56,002 nucleotides of DNA from Allomyces macrogynus ATCC 38327 (taxonomy: Eukaryota; Blastocladiomycota; Blastocladiomycetes; Blastocladiales; Blastocladiaceae), in contig GG745337.1 in assembly GCA_000151295.1 (NCBI GenBank), positions 1,128,802 to 1,184,803 of the forward strand, in the 5' to 3' direction. The notes beneath the pieces were generated by a model. That model ran no database searches and had not been told where the DNA came from. It worked only from the letters and a program-made list of their open reading frames with translations. The position numbers and the translations under genes are program-made. Positions 43,571-55,025 of this stretch are shown here, piece after piece (position 1 is the first letter of the stretch; each line of letters opens with the position of its first letter).

Positions 43571-46114
43571 ATGCCCCCCCTGACGTTCACGCCCTTTGAC
43601 GCGTCGCGCTGCCGCGACCGCTCGCCCGCGCCCGCTCCGGCCCCCGCCGTCGCGCCCTTTTCGACCCCGCCCTTCTCGGCGCCCTTCAAATCGGCCCCGT
43701 TCTCGTCGCCGCCCTTCAAAACGACCCCGTTCTCGTCGCCGCCCTTCAAAACGACCCCGTTCTCGTCGCCGCCCTTCTCGTCGGCCCCATTCTCGTCGCC
43801 CACACCCTTCTCGCCCCCGTCTCCGCCACCCTCGGCCGACGTATCGACCCCGACTGCCACATCGTGCCTGACGCCCATTTCAACGTGCCCGCGCGTGGTC
43901 ACGCCCGCCCAGCAACGCGCGCTCGCCGAGCTCGATGCGCACATGTGGTCGGTCCCGCCTCCCAACTCGCGGTTCGAGACGTTGACGCGCCCGACGCCTG
44001 CGCACATCGCGCCGTCCCCACCGCCGTCGCCGCCCACGACCGCCGACGAGTTTGCCAAGTCGGCGTGTACGCTGATTGAAAAGATCTTGGATCTCGGTAC
44101 GGTGCGCATGGATAGCAAAGTCGCCGACTTTCTCGAGACCGATGGGGTCTTGCCGCTGTTTGTGAACTACCTCACGCGGATCCCGGTCGAGTCGGACGAG
44201 GACGACGCCGAGAGTGCCGAAAAGACGGACCGCAACGCCGACCTCGTCCCGACCATGCGGTCCTACCACGTCATGGAAATGCTGTCCGCCACGCACCCGG
44301 TGAACGCGCAGTTTGCCGACCGCCACCTGACCGAGATCGTCACGCTGCTTCTCGATGCACTTGCGCCCAACTCGGACGCGAACCTCTACCATTTCGCCAA
44401 AGTGCTCGAAACGCTCGTCAAGCGCTGGACCGTGCGCGTGATTGACCGGCTCGTCTACACGACGCGCGCGAACCCGCCATTGCTGCGCCTGGTCCCGCAC
44501 CTCGACCACCCGGCGGTCTCGGCGGTGTTGCTGACGTGCCTGCTGCATGCCGCACCCGAGAACCCGCGCGAACGCGCGATGCGATTCTCGCATTTGGACG
44601 ATACGGGGTTCCTGGATGCGCTGGTGCAGAACTTGGACTCGTCGAGTACGTTGTTTTGACTTTTCGTGCTCATTTGGCTTTTGTTCACCGTGCCTCCCCT
44701 TCTAGATGAGCTCTTGGCGTGTACGACCGTCGACTTCTTGCGCCAACTCGTCGAAGAAGGCATGCGGTGTGACAACTGCAACGACCTGTTCCGTGCGCTC
44801 ACAACGCGCCCGGCGATCCTCGACCACCTGCTCGACCTCATCGAGCACGGCAAGTCCTACCAGCGTCGCGCCGTGGTCGCCTTTTTGCACGCGCTCGTCG
44901 TCAAGATGATCCCGAAACCCCCCACGACCATGTCCTCGTCGTTTGGCCAGGGCGACTCGTCGCTGACCATTTTGGCGGCCAGTATCGCGCACTCGCTCGT
45001 GCCCGCCTTGTCGATCCTCACCGGCTACGTCGCGCGCTGCCCGGCCCTGTCATCGACGCAGCACTTGACCGCGCTCGAGTTGCTCCTGCCCGTCATGAAC
45101 GCCGCTTCAACACAGGACTTGGAGCGGCACGTGGCGGCGGCCTTCTGGCACCATCTCGCGGAGACGGCGCTCGTCACGTGTCCGACCGCTGTGATCCTTG
45201 CGGTTTACTACCGCCTGATCCACGGTCTGCTCGGGCGCGGGTCCGTGGCCCTCGTCCGCGCGGCCCTCGTGAAACCGAAAGTCATGCTCCGCTTGATCGG
45301 GTACTACGTCACGGGCACTCCGCACGTGATCCCGGCCCGCGAACTCGACCCGGATGCGCCGCTGCCCCGCCCACGGACGGACCTGCACGCGTACGCCCTG
45401 CTAATCCTCAACCTCGTGCGGCTCACCGCGGCCGCGCGCGGACCGCAGTCTTACCTCGGGCAAGTCTGGGCCGCGCACGCGTGGTATGCGGCGTTCGAGC
45501 CTATTTTACGGAGGGACACGGCGTCGCAAGTCGTCCCGCTCCTGCCGGGGAAACCCTGGGCCGGCCGCCTCGGCCGTCGTCCGGTGCCGCACGTAGTGCC
45601 GGACCCGGTGAAAACCGAGTTTGTCGACCGCGGATGTTTCTTTTTGCCGCCGGGCACGGTTGCGCTCACGCCGGACCAGCACGTCGGCGTGGATTTGGGG
45701 TCCAAGTACGCGATTTGTTTGGGGTTCCCGGTGGTCGTTGCCCGCACTACGGGGAATAATGGGTCCCCTCCGGCGTCGACGAAGCGGGTGGCCAAGCTGC
45801 CTTGCTCGCCGCCGTTGACCGACGACGACGAGCACCACGAAACGACGAGGCACAGGCACCGCCGCGGTGCGAAACGCAAGTCGCGCGCGGCACTGTTTGC
45901 GGAACTCGCCGAGTCGTGTATCACAGTCGCGAAAAAGGAGGAGGAGTTGGTGGACGTTCCGCTGACGCCGGAGAAACCGGCCGTGTCGTTGCTGCGTCGG
46001 CCGGGGTGGGGTGGGGCCACGGCCACGGCGACGCCGCGGAGTAGTGTTGGTGGGTGGGGGGCCGCGTCGGCGGCCGCGAGTAAACCGGGAATGCGGCGCG
46101 GCGCGCCGTGGTAA
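43571..46114 (+). CDS. SAPS-domain protein, PP6/SIT4 phosphatase regulatory subunit
   Basis: Regulatory subunit of a Sit4/PP6-type phosphatase, cytosolic. Two exons, 43571-44645 and 44706-46114 (60-nt intron, GTACGT...TAG), encode about 827 residues. The first 110 residues are Pro/Ser/Phe-rich with four decapeptide repeats (PFKTTPFSSP). The SAPS region follows: DAHMWSVPPPNSRFETL near residue 120 (in place of the usual FW motif), TLIEKILDLGTVRMDSKVAD, SYHVMEMLSATHPVN, ANLYHFAKVLETLVKRWT, VDFLRQLVEEGMRCDNCNDL and HGKSYQRRAVVAFLHALVVK, a helical repeat pattern typical of SAPS proteins. The C-terminus is basic and low-complexity (RHRHRRGAKRKSR), ending GMRRGAPW. No frame defects. Confidence 0.85.
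43681..43800 (+). repeat. Four 30-bp tandem repeats in the SAPS gene
   Basis: 30-bp units at 43681, 43711, 43741 and 43771. Units 2 and 3 are identical, unit 1 differs at two bases, and unit 4 is more diverged. They encode PFKTTPFSSP-type decapeptides in the disordered N-terminus. Length is likely polymorphic. Confidence 0.85.
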
Positions 46115-46859
46115 GTGACGAGGTTTTTTTTTGGTTGGGAATCACAGGCGCGTCGTGTCGCGGCCGCGCGTTTCTCGTGCGGTCGCCTGATCGGTGTGAG
46201 TGAGGTTCAAACGCGGGAAAGTTTGCGATATTTTTTTCGTTTTCGTCTTCGGTTGCCGTTGCTTGGTTCTTCAATGGCCGCTCGGCTTGCGTGTGTTTCT
46301 TGATCTTTTGTGGGCGTTGGCGTTGGCGTTGGCGTTGGGTTTGCACGTTTTCTCTCACTTCCATTCATTTCCATCATCCACTTCCCCACGGTCCCGTCGC
46401 GGCCGCCGCCGCCGACCGACGGTTGGCGGCCGCACGGGGCTCGGCTGGTCGCCCTTTTGCGGCGTCGAATTCATGGCATTAGAAATCTGGTCTTTGAAGT
46501 CGGCGATCGTGGTGGGAGGAGGACGGGAAGGAGGCGGGCAGAGCGGGCAAGAATGCAGGACAAGAACGGGATAATGCTAAATCTAATTTAGTGAACAATG
46601 TATCAATCTAGCCATTTTTTCCGCGATGAAGTCGACCACCCCACACACACGCACCCACCCGCGTGTCGTGCTCAAAATCGGCTATCCGACCGGCCACCAA
46701 ACCCACCGACCGCGCGCAACTCGACGTGCTCCTCACTCTCCACCGTGTCCGACCGCCGCAACCGCACCCACACCCACGTCCGCGCTCGCTCGCCGGCCAA
46801 GCCCACGTCGCGCTCGTACCCGAACATACTCCCCAAGCCCATCCCAAGCTCCCTGAACC
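46115..46859. other. Intergenic, SAPS 3' side and SDHAF1 promoter
   Basis: No gene recognised. Includes four copies of GGCGTT at 46313-46336 and pyrimidine-rich sequence before the SDHAF1 start. Confidence 0.45.
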
Positions 46860-47117
46860 ATGTCCGCCGCCGCGACGCGCCGCCTCTCCGGCCTGCAGCG
46901 CGACGTCCTGCACCTCTACCGCGCAAGTCTGCGCGCCGCCCGCACCAAACCCGCCGAGTACCGCGCCAACTGGACGACGTTTGTCCAGCACGAATTTCGG
47001 AAAACCATGGACATGCATGCCGTGCGCGACGCGCACGCGATCGAGCACCTCGTCCGTGTCGGGCGCCGCAGGTTGGAGACGTTGCGCAATCCAGCGATCA
47101 AGAACGTGCATACGTGA
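46860..47117 (+). CDS. SDHAF1: Succinate dehydrogenase assembly factor 1
   Basis: Mitochondrial-matrix LYR protein that helps deliver iron-sulphur clusters to the SDHB subunit of complex II. A single exon of 85 residues, close to the family length. The LYR helix is at the N-terminus: RLSGLQRDVLHLYRASLRAA, with LYR intact. FVQHEFRKTMDM follows, then the second helix IEHLVRVGRRRLETL, which matches IEYLYRRGRRQLQLL of human SDHAF1, and a short polar end. Start chosen at the first Met of the frame (MSAAATRR), six residues before the LYR helix begins. Confidence 0.9.
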   Translation: MSAAATRRLSGLQRDVLHLYRASLRAARTKPAEYRANWTTFVQHEFRKTMDMHAVRDAHAIEHLVRVGRRRLETLRNPAIKNVHT

Positions 47118-47540
47118 CGATGTGCGACGCGACGGAGTGGGACGAAATGAGGAAGAGAGCGTGCGCGCGCACGGTGATTTGGACCGAGGCCCGTGCCAGA
47201 AGTCGGGCGCGGCCGTGCCGTGTTCACAAAGGCGGGCGCGACAAAGCGCGGGGATGGGCAGGCGCCCGTGCGCGATCGCCTTTGGATCCGGTGGAGAACA
47301 TGTACATAAATATTGGGCGTGCTGCTGTTGTATATCGTGCAGTGTTGCTTGCTCGTTGCAGATGGACCAGTTCGCGCCCGGACGCTGGGTCGCAGGGACA
47401 GCAACGGCAGGACGTGTAACGTATATATACCGGCAAACTGATGCGAAAAGACAGAAACCAACCGAACGAAACAAGAGGACCAAAAATGACGCGCGTCAGG
47501 CAATCAAACGACGAACGAGGAAGGGTCGGATGACCGCTAA
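47118..47540. other. Convergent 3' region
   Basis: Between the ends of SDHAF1 (+) and the dynein gene (-). AT-richer, with ATAAATATT near 47307 and TATATATA near 47422 that may direct 3' processing. No gene seen. Confidence 0.45.
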
Positions 47541-49994
47541 TTAGAACGGCGACGAGAGCAGCATCATGCGGCGCTCCGACTCCATCGACTCGAGCGATGC
47601 CAGCGTCTTCTGGAACTTGGGCCAGTCGTCATCGCGCGGGAGGAAGTTCTACAAACACAAGTAAGGTCGGTCAACCCATGTCCTTCCAATCCGCTCCCCT
47701 GCACAACCAAGATAAAAACCGTACCTCAGCAAGATCATACAGGTACACGTGCCCATCCGCGGCCCCCACAACGATCCGCTTCCCATCGGCATCAAACGCG
47801 ACCTTGTTCAACGCGCGCTGCGAGACCTTCGTCCGGCACACGTACACTTCCGTGTCGGTGTTCAAGTTCCACAGATCCAGGTTCCCTGTGCCATCGACCG
47901 ACGCAAACACGGCCGGGTGCACGGGGGACCACGCCGCATCAAACACGTAGTCGGACGCCTCGTCAAACGAGTAGACGGGCACCACGACCGACGGCGGCGT
48001 CGCCGTGCCCGCACCACCCGCAGCGGCAGCGGCAGCCGCAGCAGCCGCGGCTGATACCTTCTTGGTGCGCCACAGCTTGACGGTCCAGTCGACGGAACTC
48101 GTCATGAACAGGTCCGAGAAATCCATGGGTCCACGGAGAGGGTGGAACGTGATCCCCGTAATGGGCCCCGCGTGGCCGACATACGCTTCATGCACACCGG
48201 CCTTGGCACCGGCACGGTCGTACCGCGTCACGTGGTACACGTTCCCCTCCTCGGTCCCGACCCAGAACGCCGACGTCTCGTTGGCCGGGAACGCAAAGCA
48301 CGTCACACCGACTTCCGTGGGCTTGCTCGGCGGCAACGTGGCCGTCGGCACCGCACTGCTGACCGCGACACTCCCGGCCCCCGGCAAGGTCGCGGGCGCC
48401 GTGAGTTCCAGCGCCTCTTGCGGCTGCGCGAGCATATCGAGCTGCCACGTGCACACGAGCCCGTCGTTCGATGACGTGACCAGCTGGTGCGCGTGTTCCG
48501 ACCCGACGAGTGCCGATGCCGTGACCGGGTGCGTGTGGCCCGCGGCCGAAAGCGGCGTCTTGAGCACTGGACTCGTCGTCTTGGCGCGCGTGTCCCACTG
48601 CACGATCTGGCCCGAGTAGGTACCGCCAATGATCAGGTGCGGGTGGAAGTCGGAGAACCGGCACGTCAAGACCTCGGACTGGCACGTGAAGACGAATTCG
48701 GGGCGGCCGGGCATCATGACGTTCCATACGAGCACCATGCCGTCGGGCTCGGTCGTCGGGAGCGAGGATTTGTTGTAGGATGCGACAAAGAGCTCGGGGA
48801 ACTAGGGTGGAATGGGGGTAGTGGTCAGTTTTGTACTGGCGGTGTGGATGAGCGGAGAGGTCGATGAGTACCCGCGGGTTCCACGACATGGACGTGACGG
48901 TGCGTCCGCGCGTGTACTGCTCGCAGAAAAAGTCGCTCATGAGCTTGACGGGCGACTGGTCCTGGTCGTCACTACATTCAGCGTCAAGTCAGTCTGCGTT
49001 CGACAGGGAGTAGTGCTAAACCAAGAAACCGGCGTACTCAATCATGTTCGTGTCGATCGTGTAATCGCGCATGAAATCAAACTGCTGCGAGATATTGATG
49101 GCCTTTTCGAGCAGCCGCGACGAGTGGTCGACAAAGTCGCGGAACGGGCTCGACGACATGATCATCTTCTTTTCCTCGTCGGTCAAGTCCTTGAGCAGCT
49201 CGGCCTCGGCCGCGTCCAGGTCCGACTCGTCAGCAGGCGCGTGCTCGGGCGCCGGTTCCGGTGCGGGCAAGGCAGCGTGCGGCAGCTCGGGCGTGCTCGT
49301 GTGCGTCGGCGATTGCGGCGGCGTATCTGTTTGGATTTCTTTGGTGTAGAAGACGCGTTCCTGTCGGTGGAAGGGAAAGGGTCAGGCGGGCCGTATCGCT
49401 GCGCGTTCTGTCGACGAGATTAACGCACCACTGGTGGCAGGTCGACGACCATGACCTCAGACACTTTGAGCTCTAGTGGGGGACTGGGGAGAAATCGCAA
49501 GCGTCAGGATCGCCTTCTCTATTGACCCATTCCTCAAAATCGGATGGGCGTACCGAACGGGCAACGACGCGGTGCTCGCAGCAGCCGACGTTCCAGCAGG
49601 AGGCATCCCATTCGGCGGCGTACTCGAGCGGCTCACCTGCTGCGGAACAGGCGTCGAGCGCCCATGTTCGTGATCGCTGTGCGTCGACAGGGCCGACCCG
49701 GGCCGCTGGAGAATGTCCTGGACGAGGGCATCGACGCTGACCATGGACGTGACTGACCGGCGGTCGCGGCCAACCTAATGATTTGCACGGGTCGGGTTGG
49801 CACTGTTCGCTAGGACCAAACGCGTGTCGGAATGTCATCAGACGACGTACGCGCTCGTCGGTGGCCGACTGGGCCTCACGCGCACGCTCCTGCTGTGCGC
49901 GCCGTTCCTCGCGGGCGCGGCGCAGCTGCTCGAGCTTTTTGCGCTTCAGCTCCAAGTCGAGCTTACGTTTCTCGACGTCGTCCATGGCAGTCAT
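47541..49994 (-). CDS. Cytoplasmic dynein intermediate chain
   Basis: WD-repeat subunit that links the dynein heavy chain to light chains and to dynactin. Seven exons: 49994-49851, 49774-49527, 49483-49429, 49360-49038, 48971-48872, 48801-47725 and 47648-47541, all in phase, about 684 residues. The N-terminus is a charged single helix (EKRKLDLELKRKKLEQLRRA), the p150Glued and NudE binding region. It is followed by SVDALVQDILQRP, a Ser/Pro linker, LELKVSEVMVVDLPPV and VFYTKEIQTDTPP (near the LC8/Tctex sites). A beta-propeller follows: VTSMSWNPRFPELFVASYNK, EPDGMVLVWNVM, LIIGGTYSGQIVQWDTRA, TPLSAAGHTHPVTA, FWVGTEEGNVYHV, VDWTVKLWRTKK, VDGTGNLDLWNLN and VVGAADGHVYLYDLAE. These align well with animal DYNC1I. 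M1 could instead be the Met three codons on. Confidence 0.95.
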
Positions 49995-50484
49995 TGAGGG
50001 TGCGCTGGGGCCGTCGGCGAGGTGGAAATGGTGCCTTGGCGAGCGATGGATGGGGCTAGCGGGCCCGCGAGATGGCCCAAGACGCGGTTGCGAGTGCTGA
50101 TCCTTTGCAGCAAGTTGCCGGCGTCGTCGTGAGCGTGAGCGGGACTGACAGCGCGGTGCGGTTGACGACGAGCAAGTTGGTCCGGCAGCGGCAACGTTGC
50201 GTGTCGCGCAAGTCGAGGTGGCGGAGGTCAGGCCTGCACAAGGCATGTGACCGTTTCCACCTTCCAAATCGTCAGGCGGACCAAAACTGCCCTCGGGCGG
50301 ATGAGAAGTGACTGAATGGCACGTGTCAATGCATCTTTGGCAGGCGACGCGTCCCTCGTGCTCCTCTGCGTTGTCAACCGCAAAGGCCGAGCAGGACGGC
50401 CAGCGCCGGCCAGCGACGCTGCTCACGTCCTTGCTTGCTCCACGTCGCCCACCGAATGGGCCAGCCCGCATCTTCTCGATAATC
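49995..50484. other. Divergent promoter region, dynein IC / TBC1D5-like
   Basis: 490 bp between divergent genes. Open frames run through it on both strands, and a missing 5' exon of the TBC gene could lie here, but I found none. Confidence 0.4.
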
Positions 50485-52440
50485 ATGATGCGGAGCGCAC
50501 TGTCCACCCCGTCGCTCCATGCCAGCACCGCCGTGTCACCACTCGACTCTGACTCCACGCCGCTCACAAGCACTGCCAGGCCCCTCAGCAACCGACCGGC
50601 CGGTAGTGGCAGTCTCGACTCGCTCTCGCCCAGTTCGCCGCCCTCGTCATGGACGTCGGTGGCACGCGCCGCGTCGCCGGCGCCTGCACCAATCTCGTCG
50701 TTCAAGTCGCCCGCGGTCGTGTCGCACCAGGAACGACTGCTGGCCCCGCTCCTGTCACCAAAGCCTGTACCTGACAAGATTGATCGCTGGCTGGTGCGTG
50801 CGTGACGATGCGGTTAACGTGTTGGATCATGGTCAGACGCTGATCTGCCGTGTCTGCTTGCGGGTCAGGTCTACCTCGCTGCGGCCACCAACCAGCGGCT
50901 GGTCCCGGACCCGACCGCGTACCTCGCGCTGTGCGACCGGTTTTACGTGGACCCGAGGGGAGAGAGCCCGACGAACCTGTCTGTTCCCCCCTTGAATACG
51001 TCGGCGATTGCGGCGGCTGCCAAGGTCGAAGCGCCCGTTTCAGATCACCCGCTGTCGCAGGCAACAGAAGTACGTTACGATGCATACGCGAGGTGGAGAA
51101 GGTCGGCGGTAACCAATCTTCAAGAGATTCACTGTGATAGAGTACCTGGTCGCGGTTCTTTGTCCTCGAAGATGTGCGCGAGTTGATTCGCAAGGACGTG
51201 TCGCGAACGTACGGCTATTTCCTCCTCCGTCGCGCTCCACTCAGCTCGGTTTGCTAACGTCGGCCGTCTCTCAAAGACAGATTCCAAGAAGACGAGTTCT
51301 TCCAATCTCCAACAACACAAGATGCGCTCACGCGCATGCTCTGCGTATTCACGCTTTCCAAGCGCATCGCCTACAAGCAAGGCATGCACGAGCTCGCTGC
51401 GATCCTGTTCTGGACCACCTGGAACGAAAAGAGCGCGCAGTTCCCACCAGACCACGTCGAGGCCACGGCCTACACGCTCTACGAAGCGCTAATGGTCTTG
51501 CAGGCGCCGTTCTTTGAAGGAGTACGTGGTCAGAGCACATTCCACTACCTTGAACCTCTCCTTGACCCACCGCTTCAATTTGCAGGATACGGCCGTGCAA
51601 CTCTCCGAGCGCTTTTTCCACGTGCACCTGCGTGCCGTCAACGACGAGCTCTACCACCACCTGGCGCAGCTCGGGATCGAGCCGCACCTGTTCGGTCTAC
51701 GGTGGCTGCGTCTTCTCTTCGCGCGCGAGTACCCGCTCCCGGACGTAGCGCACTTATGGGACGGTCTGTTCTGTCTCGCGCGGTCGTACCCGACCACGTG
51801 GAGCGATCATCTCGCGTACATTGCTGCGACCACGGTACGCATCCCATCCACCTCCACCCCACCCCACCCCCACGTCCTCCTAACTCTGCCACGCTAGCTC
51901 CTCGGCATCCGCGACCTCCTCATGCACGACGACTACAGCACCGCAATGGCCGCCACCATGCACGCGCGGTCCCCGCTGACTGGACCAGACGTGATTCTGC
52001 AAACAGTCCAGTTCCGCCGACAATTCTCGCCTGTTGTCTTCGATCTCGCACAACGGTTCGACGCGAAACGCGCCACCGCTGCCAACGCCCCGATCCGGCC
52101 ACGGACCCAATCTGGCCCGCGTATCGCGACCAGCCCCACGTCCTCGACTGGTGCCGGTGCGGGGTTGCCGCCACGGCGCAAGTCGTTGCAGGGACCGCAC
52201 GCGCTTGGAGCGCCAGTGGGCAAGGCGCTCGGTGGTGGGACGGCCTTGTCGCCGCCGAAAGCGCCGGGGGCGGTCGGGGCCGCGCTGGTCGCGGCGGTCG
52301 GGGCGCGCGGGTCGTTGAAAGCGTTATTGTCGTCGAGTTCGTCGGCGTTGGCGGATGGGGCCGCAGTGTTGGCGGCGGGCTTCGGGGTGGGGGGTGCGGG
52401 TGAGCCAGAGGGGCGCGAGTTGCGCGACTTGAAGGAGTAG
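50485..52440 (+). CDS. TBC-domain RabGAP, TBC1D5-like
   Basis: GTPase-activating protein for Rab7-like GTPases, in animals recruited by retromer to endosomes. Six exons, 50485-50793, 50869-51069, 51141-51208, 51281-51521, 51586-51834 and 51898-52440, give about 536 residues. The TBC core has the arginine finger in STWSRFFVLEDVRELIRKDVSRT (IxxDxxR) and the glutamine finger in RIAYKQGMHELAAILFWTTW (YxQ). LYHHLAQLGIEPHLFGLRWL, RLLFAREYPLPDVAHLWDGLF and LLGIRDLLMHDDYSTAM match TBC1D5 closely. The C-terminus is Ala/Ser/Gly-rich. The N-terminal part before DKIDRWL is Ser/Pro-rich, and the usual RxxxW-LLG entry of TBC domains is not clear, so the first exon or start may be misplaced (ATGs at 50485 and 50488 are tandem). 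Confidence 0.83.
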
Positions 52441-52806
52441 CGGCTGGGTGGGAGCGGGTGGCGAAGTGTTGAATTGGTGAGGAATTGATTTGTCGAAAAT
52501 TGACGGGGCACTTACCTCGCGCGTCGGTGAGGTGGTGGACAACATTCATTGCATCCTGAACAAGGCCGGAAGAACCGATATTTTGCGGCCGACGGGGCAC
52601 GAAATCTCGATTCGTTGCAGGAGGAGCGACGCGTCGGACCAGGTGCGGTGGAGATGCACGTGTTGACAAGGCAAGATTCAGTTATTCCTTCAAGTCACTC
52701 TGATCGCTCCAATTTTTGCTCCCTCACTCTCGACCACCCCGATTTCGACTTGATCCCGGCCACGACCACTACGACCACCAACTGCAACTCGCTCTTTGGC
52801 CCCACG
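52441..52806. other. Interval between TBC gene and QTRT1
   Basis: 366 bp. An in-frame ATG near 52652 could extend QTRT1 at its N-terminus, but the added sequence is not family-like. No separate gene. Confidence 0.4.
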
Positions 52807-54429
52807 ATGGCCGCCTCCACCGCCGCAGCCGCCGCGGCCGCAGCTGCAACCACGACCGTCGCTGGCCCCGCACTTCGACACACGATCATTGCGAAATGCC
52901 CCGTCTCCAAGGCGCGCGTAACGCACATCCACCTGCCGCACTACACGGCACACACGCCTATGTTCATGCCTGTCGGGACCAAAGGCACGATGAAGGGTCT
53001 GACCGTACAACAACTCGAGCAGCTCGACTGCCATGTGATTCTCGCCAACACCTACCACATGTCGCTCAAGCCCGGCCAAGCGTTACTCGACGACATGGGC
53101 GGTCTGCACCCCTGGATGGGCTGGAACCGCGGCATGCTCACCGACTCGGGCGGGTTCCAAATGGTCTCGCTGATCGACTTGTCGTCCGTGACCGAGGACG
53201 GTGTCGAGTTCACGTCTCCCTACAACGACGGGTCGCGCATCCTGTTGACGCCCGAGAAGTCAATTGAGTTGCAGAATTCGATTGGCGCCGATATCATGAT
53301 GCAGTTGGACGATGTCGTGAATCCGTTGTGTTCGCGGGAGAGGATCGAGGAGGCCATGTGGCGGTCGATTCGGTGGCTGGATCGGGGGATCAAGGCGCAC
53401 AGGAACCCGACGAGGCAAAACTTGTTTCCAATTATTCAGGGTGGACTGCACCCGGATTTGCGGCGCAAGTGTATTGACGGTGCGGTCTGACCGCCTCTTT
53501 TGCGTTTGGTGACATTGGAGATCGAGATTGATGCGTGAGGGTGGTGGGTGGACAGAAATGGTCAAGCGCGACGCACCCGGGTACGCGATTGGCGGACTGT
53601 CGGGTGGAGAGGACAAGAAGGAGTTCTGGCGAGTGCGTAATTCTGGCTCGCGTTTGCTGCTCAAACGGGTTGATTTCAACGCAATAAGCTCGTGTTCTCC
53701 AGATCGTATCACTTTGCACCGACTTGTTGCCGGAAAACAAGCCGCGATATTGCATGGGGATTGGGTGCGTTGGATCGCATTTGGTGGTGGAGCAGGTATC
53801 GTGAACCATGGCCTCGCTCACCAACGGATCCACTCTAGTTACGCGCTCGACCTGGTCGTGTGCTCGGCGCTGGGCGTTGATATGTTCGACTGCGTCTTTC
53901 CGACCCGAACCGCGGTACGCCAACCATTGTTGACCCTCTCCACCCGTTGCCCCCCCCTCCCCCCCACTCGCTCACCGCGCCCACTGTTACCTAGCGCTTC
54001 GGCAACGCCCTCGTCCCATGGGGCTCCATGTCGCTCAAGCACTCGGCGTTCAAGGACGACGCGCGGCCGATCGACCCGGGGTGCCCGTGCCCGACGTGCG
54101 CGCAATACTCGCGCGCGTACTTGCACCGAATCGTGACGCGCGAAACGACGGCCGCACATTTGATCAGCGTGCACAACATCGCCTACCAGATGCAGTTGAT
54201 GCGCGAGATGCGCACGGCGATTATCGAGCAAAGGTTTCCGGAATGGACGCAAACGTTTTGCAAGCGGCAGTACCCAAAGGGGAATGTGCCGTTCTGGGCG
54301 GTCGAGGCGCTCGGAAGTGTCGGGATCGAGGTGGAGTCGACGGAGAAGGGGTATGGTGCCGACGGCGCGGCAGCAGGCGAGGAAGCAGATGGCGTGCCGG
54401 TGGAGAAAGTCGATGCGGTGCAGGAGTGA
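52807..54429 (+). CDS. QTRT1: Queuine tRNA-ribosyltransferase catalytic subunit
   Basis: Exchanges guanine 34 for queuine in tRNAs with GUN anticodons, normally as a heterodimer with QTRT2. Five exons, 52807-53479, 53556-53632, 53703-53764, 53839-53914 and 53995-54429, all in phase, about 440 residues. An Ala-rich N-terminus (AAAAAAAAA) precedes the TIM barrel: [47 protein letters not shown] (base-binding Asp), SPEKSI-type [62 protein letters not shown] (catalytic Asp) and [11 protein letters not shown]. The zinc site is CPCPTC plus the His of HNIAYQ. All catalytic residues are present. Presence implies that the fungus can salvage queuine. Confidence 0.96.
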
Positions 54430-55025
54430 ATAGATGTGTCGTGTTTGTGCGTCGGGGCGTTGTGGATTCTTTGATCATCTTGGCTGTTGCAGCCATGAGT
54501 GTAATTATGCTTGCGATCATGGGTCGCTGTGCTTCTGTTTGCGAGGCACGTCCATTCCAAAGCGCATGGGCGCACCGGGCGCGTCTCTGTCGTCGTCCTG
54601 ATCATGGACGATCAATGACGAGAAGCGGGTGGCAGGGTAATGAACGACTTCGTTGCCTCGCGACGCCATGACGCAGGCCGTTGCCCTTGCACGTGATTAA
54701 TGCCTGCACGGAAACCGATCCTCGCCAAAGCGAAACGCCGAACGTTGCAACCTGAGACCGTCCAACATCGTCACAGCAAATGCTCCTCTGAAACGAAACC
54801 GTCGAGTCTCGGAGTTGAAACACAATCTGCCGTGCATCGGCCGGCTCCCGCATCGCTCCCCGCGCACGAACGAAACCGACCGCTGTCGCCACGGACGGAC
54901 AAGAACACAAGCGCGCAATCCACGGCCACGCCGCACTCATCAACCGCAATCGTCACGCCCGCCGCCACCGAGAGCAGCAGCACGGCGGTCGTGCGACACT
55001 CAAGCGCACGAATCTCGCCACGACT
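54430..55025. other. Upstream region of STE12 gene
   Basis: 596 bp between QTRT1 and the STE12-type gene. No TATA box or gene recognised; open frames lack support. Confidence 0.4.

Noticed and set aside
41077..49994. A dynein-dynactin gene cluster
   Set aside because: The two subunit genes are 5.5 kb apart with unrelated genes between and opposite orientation; fungal genes are not generally arranged by complex, so this is probably chance.
49473..50777. A 434-codon minus-strand frame antisense to TBC1D5 exon 1 and running into the dynein gene
   Set aside because: Only the well-spliced dynein exons are conserved; the rest is the mirror of Ser/Pro-rich coding sequence.
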